A DNA stretch of 64,000 nt from Diphasiastrum complanatum. Lineage: Eukaryota > Streptophyta > Lycopodiopsida > Lycopodiales > Lycopodiaceae. Positions 1 through 13,063 of this stretch are shown one piece after another. The notes below the pieces were generated by a model. The model made no database searches. It was not told the DNA's origin and worked only from the letters and a program-made list of their open reading frames with translations. The DNA lies in assembly GCA_029204225.1 (NCBI GenBank), contig CM055097.1, forward strand, positions 34,288,804 to 34,352,803. Reading direction: 5' to 3'. The position numbers and the translations under genes were made by a program. How positions within the stretch are numbered: the first letter of the stretch is position 1; each line of letters begins with the position of its first letter.

Positions 1-664
1 AAGCGTCAGGTACATGCTAACATGGAAAAACCGCAACTAGCGAAGCTATTTTATGCAGTGGAAGGTAAGTGAAAGATATGAAAGGGAAGAAATAATGAAA
101 ATGTGGAACATCGATGTTGCAAGTAGAGATTTAATGAGAGGAAGACTTTGCAGCAACACAGGTGCAATGAATAGAGTCCCCGAAGCTCTCAACAGAAAAA
201 GTCAGTTGATGCTCCATGATAAGAGATTCGAATGTATGAATACGGTTACCTTAGGCCTCAGATAGTTTAATGCAGGATGCATTCTTTGTTTAAGCATAAT
301 AATTCAAGGAAAAGCTAACAGAACAAGATTTGTCAGACTTGATTTGAGAAGAGAAAAGCGCCATTTTCATCAATGTATTTCAGGGACCGGCAGGTCGTAA
401 TTGATCAAAGCTGACTTCTAGAAGGCATTTGACGGAGGCGATCTTAAGATTGCAATTAAGGCGCTTCTCTGCATCATGTAGCTGGGAAAAACAGTAGACA
501 AAGAAGGAAACAGCATAAGTTAAATCACTAGTATCGCTGCTGGATGTGTAACACTAGAAATAGATGCAAAACGTGTCGATTAAGTCTATACTGCTATCGA
601 AATACACAAATGAGATAAAATTAGAGAACATCTTCCACGCAGACTAAATTACAGTGCAGATCGG
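1..664 (+). other. Region upstream of the kinase gene, no supported gene
   Basis: No coding exon can be supported here. A strong splice-donor string GTAAGT occurs at 65-70, and the 664 bases before the kinase ATG have no long open frame in that frame. This stretch could hold the kinase 5' UTR and a 5' UTR intron. A 70-codon open frame at 53-265 has no recognisable motif and probably is chance. Confidence 0.3.
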
Positions 665-3600
665 ATGGATGCCTTGGCTGGAATACATAAGCTGCAACGA
701 ACCAAGGCCTTAAAAAATGTGTCATATGAGCCGTTTCAGTGTGGACAGTCACGTAATTTCATCGCCAGATCAGAAGCGCATGACGAAGATAATTGTTCCT
801 TTGACATGGCCGGAGGCGACAACGTCGAGAAAGAGGTTGAACGCCTTTGCAATATCCTTGCTTCAAGCCCTAACTTTCTTGGAATACCAGCCACTATGTG
901 GAATGCTCAGCAGGTTCTTCCAAAGCCACGCCATGTATCAAACAATACAGCAATCCATACGACGCAAGACTGTGTTCCCTTACCTATTTCCTCTCCTGAC
1001 GATTTAAGACTTTTGCGTGCTCCCTTTTCCAAGATTAATCAGGATATCAGAAAAGATTTTGAGCGCTCTTCTAGAAGTTCAACGGCTTATACAGTCGCTC
1101 CACAACCTCCTCTTCGAAGCTGTCTCAAGAGGCCGCCTCGGCGAGGGGCTCCAAAAGCATCTCCTTCGAAAAGCGTTAAGTTCATACTGAACAAAACTGA
1201 TAATTCTCATGACTCCCAGATGCCACAGCCGGGCTCTCATTGCAAGAAAAGTCATCCAAAGCATGCGAATGAAAAATCTGAGGATGCTCGTGCACGATTT
1301 GCAGCGAAGAGACGTTCTCATCACATGAAAGGTAGATCTGGCAAAATGACGAACCCGCTTTCAAGTCATTCCTCATCCGATTCATCGATAACATCAGAAA
1401 AAGAGGGCCTTCCGTTACGCCATACTGAATTTCAAACTCCTGTGACTCTTCCAGAACCAGCAGGAGAAGTCGCGGAGGATCAGGTAGCAGAAAGAGACGG
1501 TGGTTCTTTCGCTTGCTTGCCACCTCCACCACCGCCACCAATACCACCTTCCTCCAGGAGAGCTACAGTGTCAACAAAGAGTTCACAGCAATCCTTTTGT
1601 CCAGAGAATTCTAAGAAAATGGGAGATCGGGCTTCAGCGCAAGAAGTTTCGTATGATCGTCATACCGTCCTGTACTACCAAACAGGTGACAAGGACAATT
1701 CTCAAAATTCGCTAAAGAGCGAACAAAGTGACAAAATGGCTGCTGATAGCTACCACAAAAGTCACCATCCTTCTGGTGCAAAACATGATACATGTAGTGT
1801 GGGAACTGGAAAAAGTCCTCCAAAGCAAGAGAGCACAATGTCGAAGAAACATGCAGCTTCAACTGTTTCAGGCGTATCAAGTAAGAAGCATTCCAAGCAG
1901 GAAATACAATCGGAAGTTCATGATCAGAAGCGACCATGGAAGTTTTGGAGGAAAGAAGATCACCTGGGAAGCGGTTCTCTCGCAACTGTCTACAAAGGAG
2001 TCAGCAGGTGTTGTCGTGAAATTATTGCTTTTTAGAGTAAATCTTTTCATCTTGCGAATATTTTCATAGTTTTCCCTTATGTTTGCATTAAGCGTGCAAG
2101 ACCAAGCCCTTTCTATCCTCATGATCACTGGTGATGAACTCAAGACAACAGAAGTGGATTGACTCCATTTTATGGTTTGAATGGATACGAAGTTTATTCG
2201 TATATAAAACGAACTGTATGCTCCTTGCATGGCACAAAAAGCTTTTAATGCGATGCACCATTTTGCATCAAGTATGATATAGATCGTTGTCAGCTTCTAG
2301 TAGTGAATGTGATATAATCAATACTAACGATCATATTTATTTTGTCCAACCACAGTACCGGGACACATTTTGCAGTAAAAGAAATTTGTCTTACCGATCG
2401 AAAGAAAGCTTCGCATCGATATATTTTACAACTTGAGCAGGTATTGCTTCGGAAGGATTACTACACCAAAAATCTTGTTAAGAAGGAAAATCATATATTT
2501 AAGAGAAAAGCATATTTTGTTTGGTAAATTAGTACGTGATTGGACTTTTGGTAACTCTTTTTGCATTTGTTGGAACAGGAAATTGGTAATTTGTGTCAGT
2601 TGGAGCACAATAACATTGTAAAGTACTTGGGATCTGAAAGTGTAGGTGTTCCCTTGCACTTGACTCAGTATTCTGAAGAAGCATGCAGAACTTAAGCAAG
2701 TCTCTGTTTTCTTGCCTGACAGCGTTTTAGCTATTATATGGCTTGATTCTAATTTTGCAACGAAGCAATAGCAGCAGTGTTAGGGAAGGTTGGAATAATG
2801 TGAGAATGTAGTTGGCTGTTTTCCTCCAGAACTGGTTTCATAAAAAATGTTAAAATTGTTGACTTCCATATAACCGATAACTATTCTCTTTTGCAGGATT
2901 CTTATGTGTAACAGAATAATACGTATAACTTTCTAGACTCTTAGTTTTAGAACACATAAGTTTCATTAAGCTTAAGCCTTATTGTAGTAATTTAAGAAGC
3001 CGTGATTTGATCCACATTCTTGTCATTGACGAAAAGTCATTTTCTATATATTGGACTTAAAATGTGCAGATTTGTTGCAATTTCTGGAAAGCTTTGAAGA
3101 CTTTTTAATGATTGCTCAAGCATAATATTTCGCAGGATGAAAACAAAATATACATCTTCTTGGAGCTTATAACAAAAGGCCCTCTTTCTGAATTGCATGA
3201 AGGAATTCCTTTTGAGTACTCACAAATTCGGTCCTTCACAAGGCAGATTCTCAATGGTCTGAAATACCTACATGACAGGAATGTTGCACACAGGTGTATA
3301 TGCTTTCTTCCATTCTTCCTCTTCTTCGTCCAGTAGTTGCCTTCGGGCACTTGCTTGTAGTCCTATTAAAATTTTAAAACAAAAATAGCTCGTTTCTCTG
3401 TTTTAGAGGGGGGACGCTAGCTACCTGTACGCTCCTCTGTGAATACATATGTTTGTCCACTTGTACTACTTAGTCTGTTACTGGTTTTGCAGAGACTTGA
3501 AATGCGACAATATACTCATGCATGAAAATGGAACAGTAAAGCTGGCTGATTATGGCATAGCCAAACAGGTGAGGTTCCTCTTCCAAACATGGTGTAACTA

Positions 3601-5116
3601 GCTAGTATCAGGGACCAGTATTCATCTTGATGGTGAAAGATCGAGTATTGGTGCTGGGTTTCTTCATCTCTGATGACATGTCACTAACTTGACTGCAGCT
3701 GAGAAAATTAAATCCAGTAAATTCACGAAAAGGAGGTGCACATTGGCTCGCTCCAGAGGTAATTAGTTTCAGCAGTGCATGGGATGCTCCTGACAGTTAT
3801 TTATATATATAAGCTATTCATGAGGTTAATATTTCTTGGGAAAGAAAAACTAGCATGTGTGCAGCCTGTGATTGGCTAGAGGACACGCAAACTTTTACTT
3901 TTAGTAATCCGCCCAGAAAGCCTTACAGGTATCCCATTTTCTCGCTGTCTGCAGTTCTTTTCTGCCTACTTCTAATCATTCCTTTCTGGTGCATTTAGGC
4001 CAAGGATCCAAAAGCACCTTGTTGGCTTACTTCTGATATTTGGAGTTTGGGATTCACCGTACTGGAAATGGTTACTGGAAGTCCTCCATTTCCTGAAATG
4101 GATAAGGTAGAATTCTTGTTCTTATTTTCAAGGTTCTGTTAAACTGATGAGTTCTACCTGTTAGTGACTAGGATGTTTCCTCTGTTCTAATTTAGATAAT
4201 TGTAAAAGAACAAGAAAGGTCTACTACTAGGCGGCCACTTGATGAACTAAGATGGAGCTTTCCACGAAGATGGTGAAGTACGTACTAGGCGATGCTGTGT
4301 AGAAAACTCCTTCGGTTTCACTTTGTTAAATCAGAAATATATGTGGAATTGAGTTAAGAACAGTACATCACATAAGCAATTGTGGACAACAAATGGATGA
4401 TCATATGAAAACCTCCAACTGGTTCAATGTTTTGCTTTTCTTGTTAAACATCACATCCCTGGCTATGATGAAGCCTTGGTGAGTGGATTGTACAATTTAT
4501 ACCCCTTGGAGCTTTCTGCACACCCTACAAAAATGCATCTAATTCCTTTTGCATCCAGTTTCTTGCACTTTTCCTTAGGAATGTGTACATAACCCACACA
4601 TCCAAACACCCTCACATAGTCCACGCTTGGCTTTCTTCCAAACCAGAGCTCGTAGGGGGTCGTCCCATTCAATGCCCTAGGGCCTCTGAACATGAGGTGC
4701 CCGGGCCCTGTGAATGACAGTGGAGAGCACAAACCGGATCTGCAGAATTGCTTGGCCTGGCTGACCCTGCCATGGATCAACTGGAGAGAGCGGGCTGCGG
4801 AAATGCCTCACTTGAAGCACGTTCATCATCTGGAGCCTGTTCTCCCGTTCTCGAGGTCAAGAACGGGCACGATGATGCTTCATGTGAAGATGCCCTAGTT
4901 GGAGACTTGTTCATGTTACATGCAGTTGTTGTCATCGCTTCCACCTATAGGAGCTTTGGTAGATTTCTTTCATGCAACATGCACCTAACCATTTCCGTAA
5001 TGGATACTTTGTGACTATTTTGCCCATATCAATTATTTACCATAAGCAATCACCACAAGGAGGAAGGAGAACACACACCATCACAATAGCTAACTGAATG
5101 TAAAGTACAATAAACC

Positions 5117-5172
<56 letters not shown>

Positions 5173-8100
5173 GAATAGTCTAGCCTATAGCTAATTAAAG
5201 CTGGCAACAATTAAAGTACATCGTGATCAATAACATATGAAGTTTGTCATTGATTTCTAACACTCTCCCTCAATGATAAAATTACACTCTTCTATTCCTA
5301 ATAGAATGCAAAAATTTTCAAATTTACATTTACCTAATGACTTAATAAAAATATCTACACTTGATCTTCAGATTTACAGAAAACAAGATCAATGGCTCCA
5401 TCAAGAATTTTCTCTCGAACAAAGTGATAATGTATTTCGATGTGCTTAGTTCGAGCATGTAAAACTGGATTTTTGGCAAGGTGAATGCAACTTTGGTTGT
5501 CGCAAAATATATTAGTCGCATCCACCTGTGGTTGACCTAAATCAACAAGCAATCTTCGTAACCATACTGCTTTCTGTGTAGCATTGCTGAGTGCACGATA
5601 TTCAGCTTTCGTCGAAGATAAGGTTATTGTAGGTTGCTTTTTGATGCTCCATGAAACTGGAGCTGTACCATAACTGAATGTATGACCACTGGTAGACCTT
5701 CTGTCATCAATATTACCTGCCCAATCGGCATCTGTATAACCTACCAACATTAGCACTTTAGGCTGATCATACTTCAAACCAAAATTCAATGTCCCTCAAA
5801 TATACCTGAGAATGTGTTTAGCAGACTTCTAGTGTGCTTGACTAGGATTTTGCATAAATTGACTTACAACAGCAACAACATAAGAAATATCAGGTCGTGT
5901 GTGTGTGTCAAATAAATCAAACTACCCACTAGCTGTCTGTACAAATAAGCATCCACTTTCTTATTTTCATCATATGCAATAAGCTTTGCGTTGACATCCA
6001 TTGGTGTGCTCAAGGGCTTACAATCCTACATATTGAACTTATAAAGCAAATCTCGTGCATATTTGCTTTGTGTAAGAAAGACAACATCTTCCTGTTGCCA
6101 TACTTCAATGCAAGACAATAAATAGTTCATCAATCCTAGATCGCTCATGTCAAAAGCATTGGAAAGATCTGATTTGATTTCATCAATTAAGCTCTCATTA
6201 CTTCTTGTAATAATCAAATCATCCACGTACAAAACAATGAACACTATGTCTAAATCTTGCCTTAGAATGTAAAGATTAGGATCAGCATTGCTCTTTACCA
6301 TTCTCCTTCGCTTGAAGTTTTCATCAATGCAAGAGTACCACGCCCGTGTAGGTGCTTGCTTCAATCCATAAATAGCTTTGTTGAGCTTACAAACAAGATG
6401 CTCTCTCCCTGGCTCAACAAATCCTTGAGGTTGTATTAAATACACCTTCATCCAGCACTCGAAAAGTAGATTTAACTTCCACCAACCATAGAAAGCATAA
6501 ATAACAATGATAGAATGTATAGTTACCATCTTAGCTACGGGTGCGAAGGTTTTCTCAAAGTCAATACCTTCCTGCTGCTCAAATCCTCTCACAACCTACC
6601 GTGCTTTGTGCTTATTGAGTTTCCCATCCGCTCCATATTTGATCTTATAAATCCATTTGCAAGTGATAGGCGTAGCTCAACCAAGTTTCACGTTCTATTT
6701 TTCGATATGGCTTCCATTTTTGTTTCCATAGCTGCACACCATTCATTGTGCTCCTTTGCCTTATCAAAATTTTTTGCTTCTCAAGCCTTGAGCACGGAAT
6801 TTATCTCTGATCTTGCAGGAGGTTTCCAATTTCTACTTGACCTTCAAAGCTCTCCCTGCTCACTAGATTCGAGAGTATATCCCTTCTTAGCATCACCTGT
6901 GACTGATAAGTACCATTTAGCTACTCTCTTAGGAATTTCAACATCAAACTTGCCTTTGTCTATTGGATCTTTCGCACCAAAATCCACTTTTTTTTTTACC
7001 TGTACTTTCACTCCCTCATCAAAAGGTTCAGTGATTACTTCAGTTTGTTCCTCTTGACTCATCTCATCAAATGTAGCATCCCTAGAGATCACAAGCTTCT
7101 ATGCATTCATATCATACATCTTGTATGCCTTGGCCTTCTCATCATATCCAAGGAAAATATACATGTGCAGCTTTTGCATCCCATTTCCTTCACTTTCATC
7201 AGGAATATGAGCGTAATCATCACAACCAAATACTCTCAAATGAGAAATATTAGGTCTCTTTCTAGTAAAAGCTTCATGAGGTGTCTTACCTTCCACGGAT
7301 TTCATAGGACAGCGATTCAGGATGTTCGTAGTTGTGCTGCAAGCTTCTGCCCAAAAAGTGTTTGGCAAACCCTTGCCTTTGAGCATTGTCCTGGTCATCT
7401 CAACTTAATGGATCTATTTTTTCATTCTACAACTCCATTTTTCTCTGGTGAATAAGGTGCTGTAGTCTGCCTCTTGTTCCCCTGATCCTTGCAAAAATCT
7501 ATAAATTTTGTCGAAAAGTGCTCACCACCTCCATCAGATCTCAAAGCCTTGATGCAATAGATTCATGTTTGCTTTTCAACTAATGCCTTGAATTTCCTGA
7601 ACTTAGCAAAAGCATCTGATTTCTTGCTTACGAAATAAATCCAAATACATATGCTATATCATCAATGAAGGTAATAAAGTAATAGTAGCCACTAAGAGAT
7701 CTAGTCTGCATTGGTCCACATAAATCACTGTGGACAAGATTGAGAATGCCATTGGCTTTCCTAGCTCCACTTTTGGGAAACCTCTCTCTATGTTGTTTTT
7801 CCAAAATGCAGCCTTCACAGCTTTTTCTTTCAAAAGAAATATCAGGCAATCCAATAACTCGATTGTCTCTTTTGAGAATATGTAAACTTTGAGCACTAAT
7901 ATGACCAAATCGTTGATGCCAAAGATCACTTCGACTATCAACAATGCTTACCATAGCTTGATCAAATGATTGGTGTCTTCCACGACCAAATCTACCACCA
8001 CGTCCTCTGACTACAAGACCTTGATCAAATCCCCTGTTGCGATGACTCAAGTTCTCTTGACATTGTTCTTCCTGCAAAATCAATCCACCTAACTCTTCAT

Positions 8101-9587
8101 AGGTTGGAAGATTCTCCCGTGTGGCTATACTTGTCACAAACATCTGATGTGACTCACTCAAACTGTTCAATTTCAATTGCACGATCGCACGATCCTGAAC
8201 TCACTCTCCAACGACAACTAATTGATCACGGATCTCATTTACCTTAAATAGGTGATTGACAATGGTTGCACCATCATCCATTCGTAATGTGTGCAGCTTT
8301 GTCTTCAGAAATAGCACCCAAAATGTGTTTGTGATTTCAAACAATGCCTTCAATGTATCTGACGCTTCTTTCAGTCCTTCCGAATCCGAAATGTAGGGAA
8401 TAATTGCATCTCTGACTGATAAGTTGATGACATTCTGTGCTTTTCATTTTCTCCTGTTAAATGCTCGCTGATCTTCTTCAATTAAAGGCCTTGTCTCTTC
8501 ACCTGTCACGATCTCCCATAGCTCCTTTTTCATCAAAATATTTCTCAGTTTGAATTTCCAAACTGCATAGTTGTCGGCTCCTTCCAATTTGCTTGACTCA
8601 TTAAGGACGCTCTCACTTAGAGTTGCCATTGCTGCACTTAGATGAGTCCAGATCGCAAAAATGGAAAATTCGTTGCGAAATTACAAATGATGTCTCTGAC
8701 TTGAGAATGATTTTCAACTTCCAACTCCAAGTCGAGTAGCTACCAACATCCAAACGCTCGATTGTTATGTAATCCACTCTTGCTTCTGATCATGCCTCAC
8801 AAATTTTGCTTTTGATTTCTCGTACTCTCTAGATGAGCACCGATGCGTGCCAGCTACCTACATTTGTGGGCCCATAATCCTTGTAGGACTATAGCTTAGT
8901 GGAGCAGCCAACAATGATGTAGAGCAAAAAGTCTTACGCTGAAATCATACACATAGCCTGAGCAAGAGAGTTGAGATACGAACTCAAGAACAACAGTGCG
9001 TACTGTATTAACAAGAAAACATATACATCTCATCTTGTATGTGCCAAGCAACTTAAGAACATCCTACCTATTTACATGACAAGAAAGAGTCATTACAGAC
9101 TTAAAGCTGTTATCCCTATTCGCACTATGGAGATATATCAGAGACAGTTCTGTCTTGGCATGAATTGCCTATCAGGTGCAAGTTGCTAAGCACCAACACA
9201 TTGATTGTCGAAGGCATTTGTACCATCGTATCCACCAGTGCAGGCGATTGACTAATTTTTGATGTTTTACTCTCTGTATCCACTCAATCACAACTAGAAA
9301 CACCTGCATTGTTCTGTATTTTACTTTTTAGACACTTTAAAAGTTCCATAATTGAGCTTTTTCTTCTTAATCACCCCATGATGTGCAGTTATGTTGAATC
9401 ACCTGCATGATTTTTGCAGCATAAAGTCTTCTGCAAACTTGATGATGATGGAGTTCCCTCTCTTCCAGAAACATTATCACATGATTGCAGGGATTTCGTA
9501 AGAAAGTGTTTGCAAGTGGATCCGTCGCTTCGGCCAACAGCTGCTATGCTTCTTAAGCATTCGTTTGTTAAAAACATTCAATCCTAA
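665..9587 (+). CDS. MEKK1-like MAP kinase kinase kinase, 8 exons, 686 aa
   Basis: Serine/threonine kinase at the top of a MAPK cascade, expected to phosphorylate a MAPKK in the cytosol. Exons by splice sites and frame: 665-2007, 2356-2440, 2579-2641, 3136-3293, 3493-3568, 3699-3758, 3999-4106, 9420-9587; all introns are GT-AG and phases match. Residues 1-424 are a Ser- and Pro-rich regulatory region with a proline run near 286-296. The kinase domain starts near 425. The glycine loop reads GSGSLATVY, with Ala where the third Gly is usual. Lys456 (AVKE), a candidate helix-C Glu477, HRDLK (catalytic D551), N556 and D569 are present. DFG is DYG (569-571), and the usual KGTPFWMAPE reads KGGAHWLAPE, so the activation-segment Thr is Gly588. 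DIWSLG and the terminal RPTA..LL.H.FVK block are normal. The last intron (4107-9419) is swollen by antisense copia sequence, yet no exon is broken. Family call firm; start codon and 5' UTR inferred. Confidence 0.88.
4463..4780 (-). pseudogene. Ty1/copia integrase C-terminal fragment
   Basis: An isolated piece in kinase intron 7. It reads TPYELWFGRKPSVDYVRVFGC followed by FVGCAESSKGYKLYNP, the conserved block at the end of copia integrases (normally FxGY..xxKGYRLxxP). The N-terminal part does not match copia, and no integrase core or reverse transcriptase adjoins it. It is a truncated relic separate from the larger element that begins near 5.25 kb. Confidence 0.75.
4985..5035 (-). repeat. Dispersed noncoding repeat, copy 1
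   Basis: The string TAATGGATACTTTGTGACTA and what follows is close to the reverse complement of 50300-50335, where ATGGGCATAATAGTCACAAG precedes a similar GTATCCATTATGG. A related ATGGGCAT / gactattctgccc block lies at 44548-44640. The three sites look like remnants of one short noncoding, possibly MITE-like, family. Confidence 0.5.
5119..5169. repeat. (GA)25 microsatellite
   Basis: An uninterrupted GA dinucleotide run inside kinase intron 7, just outside the 3' end of copia element A. On the minus strand it is a CT run lying downstream of a TATA-like CTATAGG, as in the other copia LTRs here, so it probably sits in the R region of a copia LTR. Confidence 0.9.
5355..5789 (-). pseudogene. Copia A RNase H
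   Basis: Contains YTDADWAGNIDDRRSTSGHT, the SSTKAEYRAL block and HIEIHYHFVREKI, the usual copia RNase H signatures with the first catalytic Asp (DADWAG) and the Glu of KAEY intact. It is separated from the reverse transcriptase by stops, so it would not be made as a polyprotein. Confidence 0.85.
6026..6592 (-). pseudogene. Copia A reverse transcriptase
   Basis: Contains GIDFEKTFAPVAKMVTI, QPQGFVEPG, KAIYGLKQAPTRAWY and the catalytic LYVDDLII. The segment between FAPVAK and QPQGF, usually WxLxQMDVxxAFLxGxL, has diverged to YGWWKLNLLFECWMKVYLI, so the first catalytic Asp is lost. The enzyme is therefore dead even in its open stretch. Confidence 0.85.
6844..7398 (-). pseudogene. Copia A integrase end and integrase-RT linker
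   Basis: Two minus-strand open pieces. 7099-7398 reads LPNTFWAEA, TPHEAFTRKRPNISHLRVFG and FLGYDEKAKAYKMYD, the C-terminal half of a copia integrase. 6844-7092 is the charged linker that normally precedes the reverse transcriptase. A stop separates them. Confidence 0.8.
7628..8182 (-). pseudogene. Copia A gag tail joined to GAG-pre-integrase and integrase start
   Basis: A gag tail (LPTYEELGGLILQEEQ) runs directly into DLWHQRFGHISAQSL and then VHSDLCGPMQTRSL with the first catalytic Asp of the integrase core (D in HSDLCGP). The CCHC knuckle and aspartic protease that should lie between gag and GAG-pre-integrase are absent, so an internal deletion has fused the two. Confidence 0.8.
8444..8629 (-). 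pseudogene. Copia A gag N-terminus
   Basis: Reads KLEGADNYAVWKFKLRNILMKKELWEIVTG, the conserved start of copia gag polyproteins (x-L-x-G-x-N-Y-x-x-W). The frame breaks after about 60 codons. Confidence 0.8.
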
Positions 9588-12500
9588 ATGCCACTAGAAA
9601 TGTTGGAATTTAGAATGCTTTTATTGCAGTCTATGTCTCAAGCTTCTGTGAAGAAAGCATGGTTGGCCAAAATGTCAATCTTTGGAACGCGTCAAGTCTT
9701 TTGGGTGCTGTATGCCGAAACTTGGCTGAAGTGATTGGCAACAAATATGGACCCAAGGTAGCTATGCATCCAACTTTTCCCCATAAATCCCAAGATCACC
9801 AATTTGTGAACAACCTTGAACGGGAATAGTTTTCTAAGAGCCCATGGAATTTTTTGGTTCAATTGCAAAAAGCTTCATTGCCCATGATAAACCCGTGATC
9901 TTAGAGTCTGGCCTGCATAGTCTTAAAAATTTGAGCTAGTCTTAAAATTTCACAGGCCATGATTCTATTAACTTGCAGCTTCATATTTTGTCCCATGAAT
10001 GAGCACAAATCTTTCTCATAGATGAGTATTTATGTGAACTACTTTATGCTTTTCACTCTCTCTTTCAAAGAGTTAGTATGCATTATGAATCACTCTAAAC
10101 TAAGATTCAAAGTTGTTGTGAATCATTATGATTTTAGACAAGAATTATTTTGCACAAAGGAAAAATTAGCTGTGGTTTATTATGAAGTCACGATCACTCT
10201 AAATAGAGCTACTACTCAGACTCTGAAGCAATTGCATGAATGTAAGAAACTAAAATAATATAACTAATAAATTAGACCATAGAGACGGCCCATATGGGAA
10301 TTATGGTGAATTTTTAAGTTGACACAGATCTTAATAATCCTCTAATTTCATTGAAAGCAGTCCATAAAATTAAGCAGGTCATGCAATTTTGAAATTGTTC
10401 GAATTGATTAGATTTTTCAGGTGAATTTTGTAGGCTACTTATTATGCTTGTTTGGATTGATTGTAGACATTTTACATCATTTTTTCTATCCAAGTGGCAT
10501 TGATAGCATTTGCATACATTCTCTTAGAAAGATGACAACACTTTAAGTTACAAACTATTAAGGATCTCAACAACACACAATTGACAATACTTGTAAAGGA
10601 CCATCAAGCTAAAACAAATGCCTAAATTACATATACAATGAGCTAAAATATATTAGGCACGTTAAGGTTAGAAAGTCTAACTGATTTTTCAACATCAAAT
10701 TTGAGTTTAGTTAGACATGTAGTTTCATTAATTTCTAGTTAGCTAGAATGCAAAGCAATAACCTTCACATAGCTCAATGAGATAATGTCATGATTGATTC
10801 TCCAACATCGTGTTTGGATGTCCTTAACTAAAACTTAAAGAATAGCTCACTTATGCCTCGACATGATGAATAAAATGGTTTTCTAAATTTGAATAGTTAA
10901 CCTTGGATGTGAAACTTCAAAGTTTTAAGTTATCTTATATCTTACGAATATTACTAAGGAGGTTGGTGGGTACATGTACTTTGTGTAATGTGCTATGTTT
11001 TTTATGCTTTTTAATCTAAATGCACTGCTTATTAGGAACTTTGTTGGTTGTGAGGCTACATAAGTTTTTCAAGGCTTCAACATTTCATTGGAGAGCCAAA
11101 TTTTAACAAAAACTATTGATGACTAACTCCACATGCTTTGGCAAACAACAGAATTAAGTTGGCTATCGCATGTGAGTTAGCACGTATTATTGTTTCTTAG
11201 GAAAAATAAAATAAAAACACACGAGAATCTACCCGTGTCCAAATTTAAAGTGCTAATTTTGGCTTCTAGTACTTAAGCATTTTCTCCAAAAATATACTAA
11301 TTCTGAGTGATCTAGATAGATCCAATGAATTATTAAAATAGATGAGCATGTAGAGTTAGTCAACAAGATTTAGTATTGCTACCAAAAGATCAAGATCAAT
11401 ATATTTGTGAACTTGTAATAGCTATAGTACCATACTTACGAAGTAGGAAGAAAATGTCATTATATTTCTTATCAAGAAAAAGCTTAGATTTCTAGATTTG
11501 AAACATCCTTACTTTTCAAGCCACTTCTTCCATTTTATGGTTTAGGATATGCTCCACTTCCTAGAACACTAGTTGAATGTAAATTTGCTTCTTGGAAGCC
11601 ATGTAAGAAACTATTTGGCCCCTCCATCCACAACTATATAACACCAAAACTCTTTCTTAAACCTTATAATTTTAGGATCTTGCTCGAGGCTCATAGATGT
11701 GCAATAGAGATTGCACATCTATGAGCAATAGAGATTGCTTGAAGGTTTTGGGTTAATAAAATTCATCATGATAGATGGGCATTTCTAAGATTGTGGACAT
11801 GCGAGAGTTTTGTGAAGATGTCTTAAACAAGTTTGACATTACCTAACAAATCAGGTATTCCATAAATTGTGGAGCAAAAATGGCTCGATTTTAGTGTAGC
11901 TATTACATGTGCTTTGGAAATGGCACAAGCTTCGATGTTAAAACTGATGCTTATTTATATGTTAAAACATCTCAGATCTAATCAATGAAATATTGGGAAT
12001 TTTAGTTGTTTGTTAGCTACATTGAAGCTCTAATTGATGACATAGAAGATTCTCTCTCACTAGAATATCTTATCGCATGGAGCACTCAATAAAGATTATC
12101 ATCTATTGAAGACATATTTATACAAACAATTGACTCTCTACCATTCATAAAGCAAACGAAGCCTATCTAAATAACAGTTTGCTAAAATAATGTGAAACCA
12201 TGCCTAAAAACAATCAACTTGTAATAGTGCTCCTACGCATTTGTAAGTTGTAACTGATTCCAAATGTCATGTGCCAAACCCAATCAAATAGAAATAATTA
12301 AGAAACAAAAGCCATAGTCAAGGAAAAAACAAGATATTCATGTTGATATAGCCATAAAACACAAATTACCAATAGACTTCCATGGAGTTATCATATAAAT
12401 TAAGAGATGGAAGGAAATAATACAAAATGGGGATGGAATCCATGTGGATTGGCACATGAGACCTAGCAAGCTATATTTCCAAAGCCCACATTCACAAAGA

Positions 12501-12630
12501 CAAAACTAAGCTCTCTCGTTTGCAAATGAACCTAAGAGAGAACCTCCTTTTTCTTAAGGCTAATAGCACCTTTTGGGCCTAACAAAGCTTAAACTAGATA
12601 TTGTAATAGTTAATAAAACATTTTAAACAC
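9588..12630. other. AT-rich spacer after the kinase gene
   Basis: The first few hundred bases should be kinase 3' UTR. The rest is AT-rich, with frequent stops in all frames and no protein motif, RNA gene or clear tandem repeat seen. A 20-base direct doublet containing AGATTGCACATCTATGAGCA occurs near 11695-11735. The 78-codon open frame at 10022-10258 shows no family features. Confidence 0.5.
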
Positions 12631-13063
12631 TCGACCAGATCAATCACCACAACACAACATCAAGTGCAACAAGACAAGAGAACAAAGTAGCTCACCACAA
12701 ACTGTATATTCAACTAATAAGTAAGTACAAAGATAAAGTTTCTTAAAAGCACTCAAAGGGCTCGTAAAAGAAAGATGGCCCGATAATTCTAGAACTACGC
12801 ACGCATGGTGCCGTCGAAATAAGAAAGCACTGTATAAGTCGATCATTGCTATTTTAACTCTCTCCCTCAATGATCAATGTCTCTCTTTATTTTAGAGTTT
12901 ACTCTATTCATGGAACATACTTCCATGATAGTATTACAAGTAAAGGCTTTTTACATAACCAGATCTAAGCCAAGTTTGGCTCTAAAAGTCTCAAACTTTT
13001 CTTTACTTAAAGCTTTCGTAAATATATCAGCAACTTGTAACAATGTAGAATAGTGTACAATAC

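Larger units (their letters stand above)
5253..8640 (-). mobile_element. Ty1/copia element A, antisense in kinase intron 7, decayed
   Basis: Minus-strand pieces come in copia order from 8.63 down to 5.36 kb: gag start, GAG-pre-integrase, integrase, linker, reverse transcriptase and RNase H. The polypurine tract is visible on the minus strand (TTGAGGGAGAG) and is followed by TGTTAGAAATC near 5252, a plausible 3' LTR start. Many stops and frameshifts break pol. A matching 5' LTR and primer-binding site were not seen near 8.65 kb. The element lies wholly in the intron and is antisense to the host transcript. Confidence 0.85.

Noticed and set aside
1182-1547. Antisense open frames within kinase exon 1
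   Set aside because: Exon 1 is long and low in complexity. The minus-strand frames lack motifs and mirror the sense coding.
9389-9577. 62-codon minus-strand frame at the end of the kinase gene
   Set aside because: It is the antisense of kinase exon 8, whose sense reading gives the conserved RPTA...FVK block.
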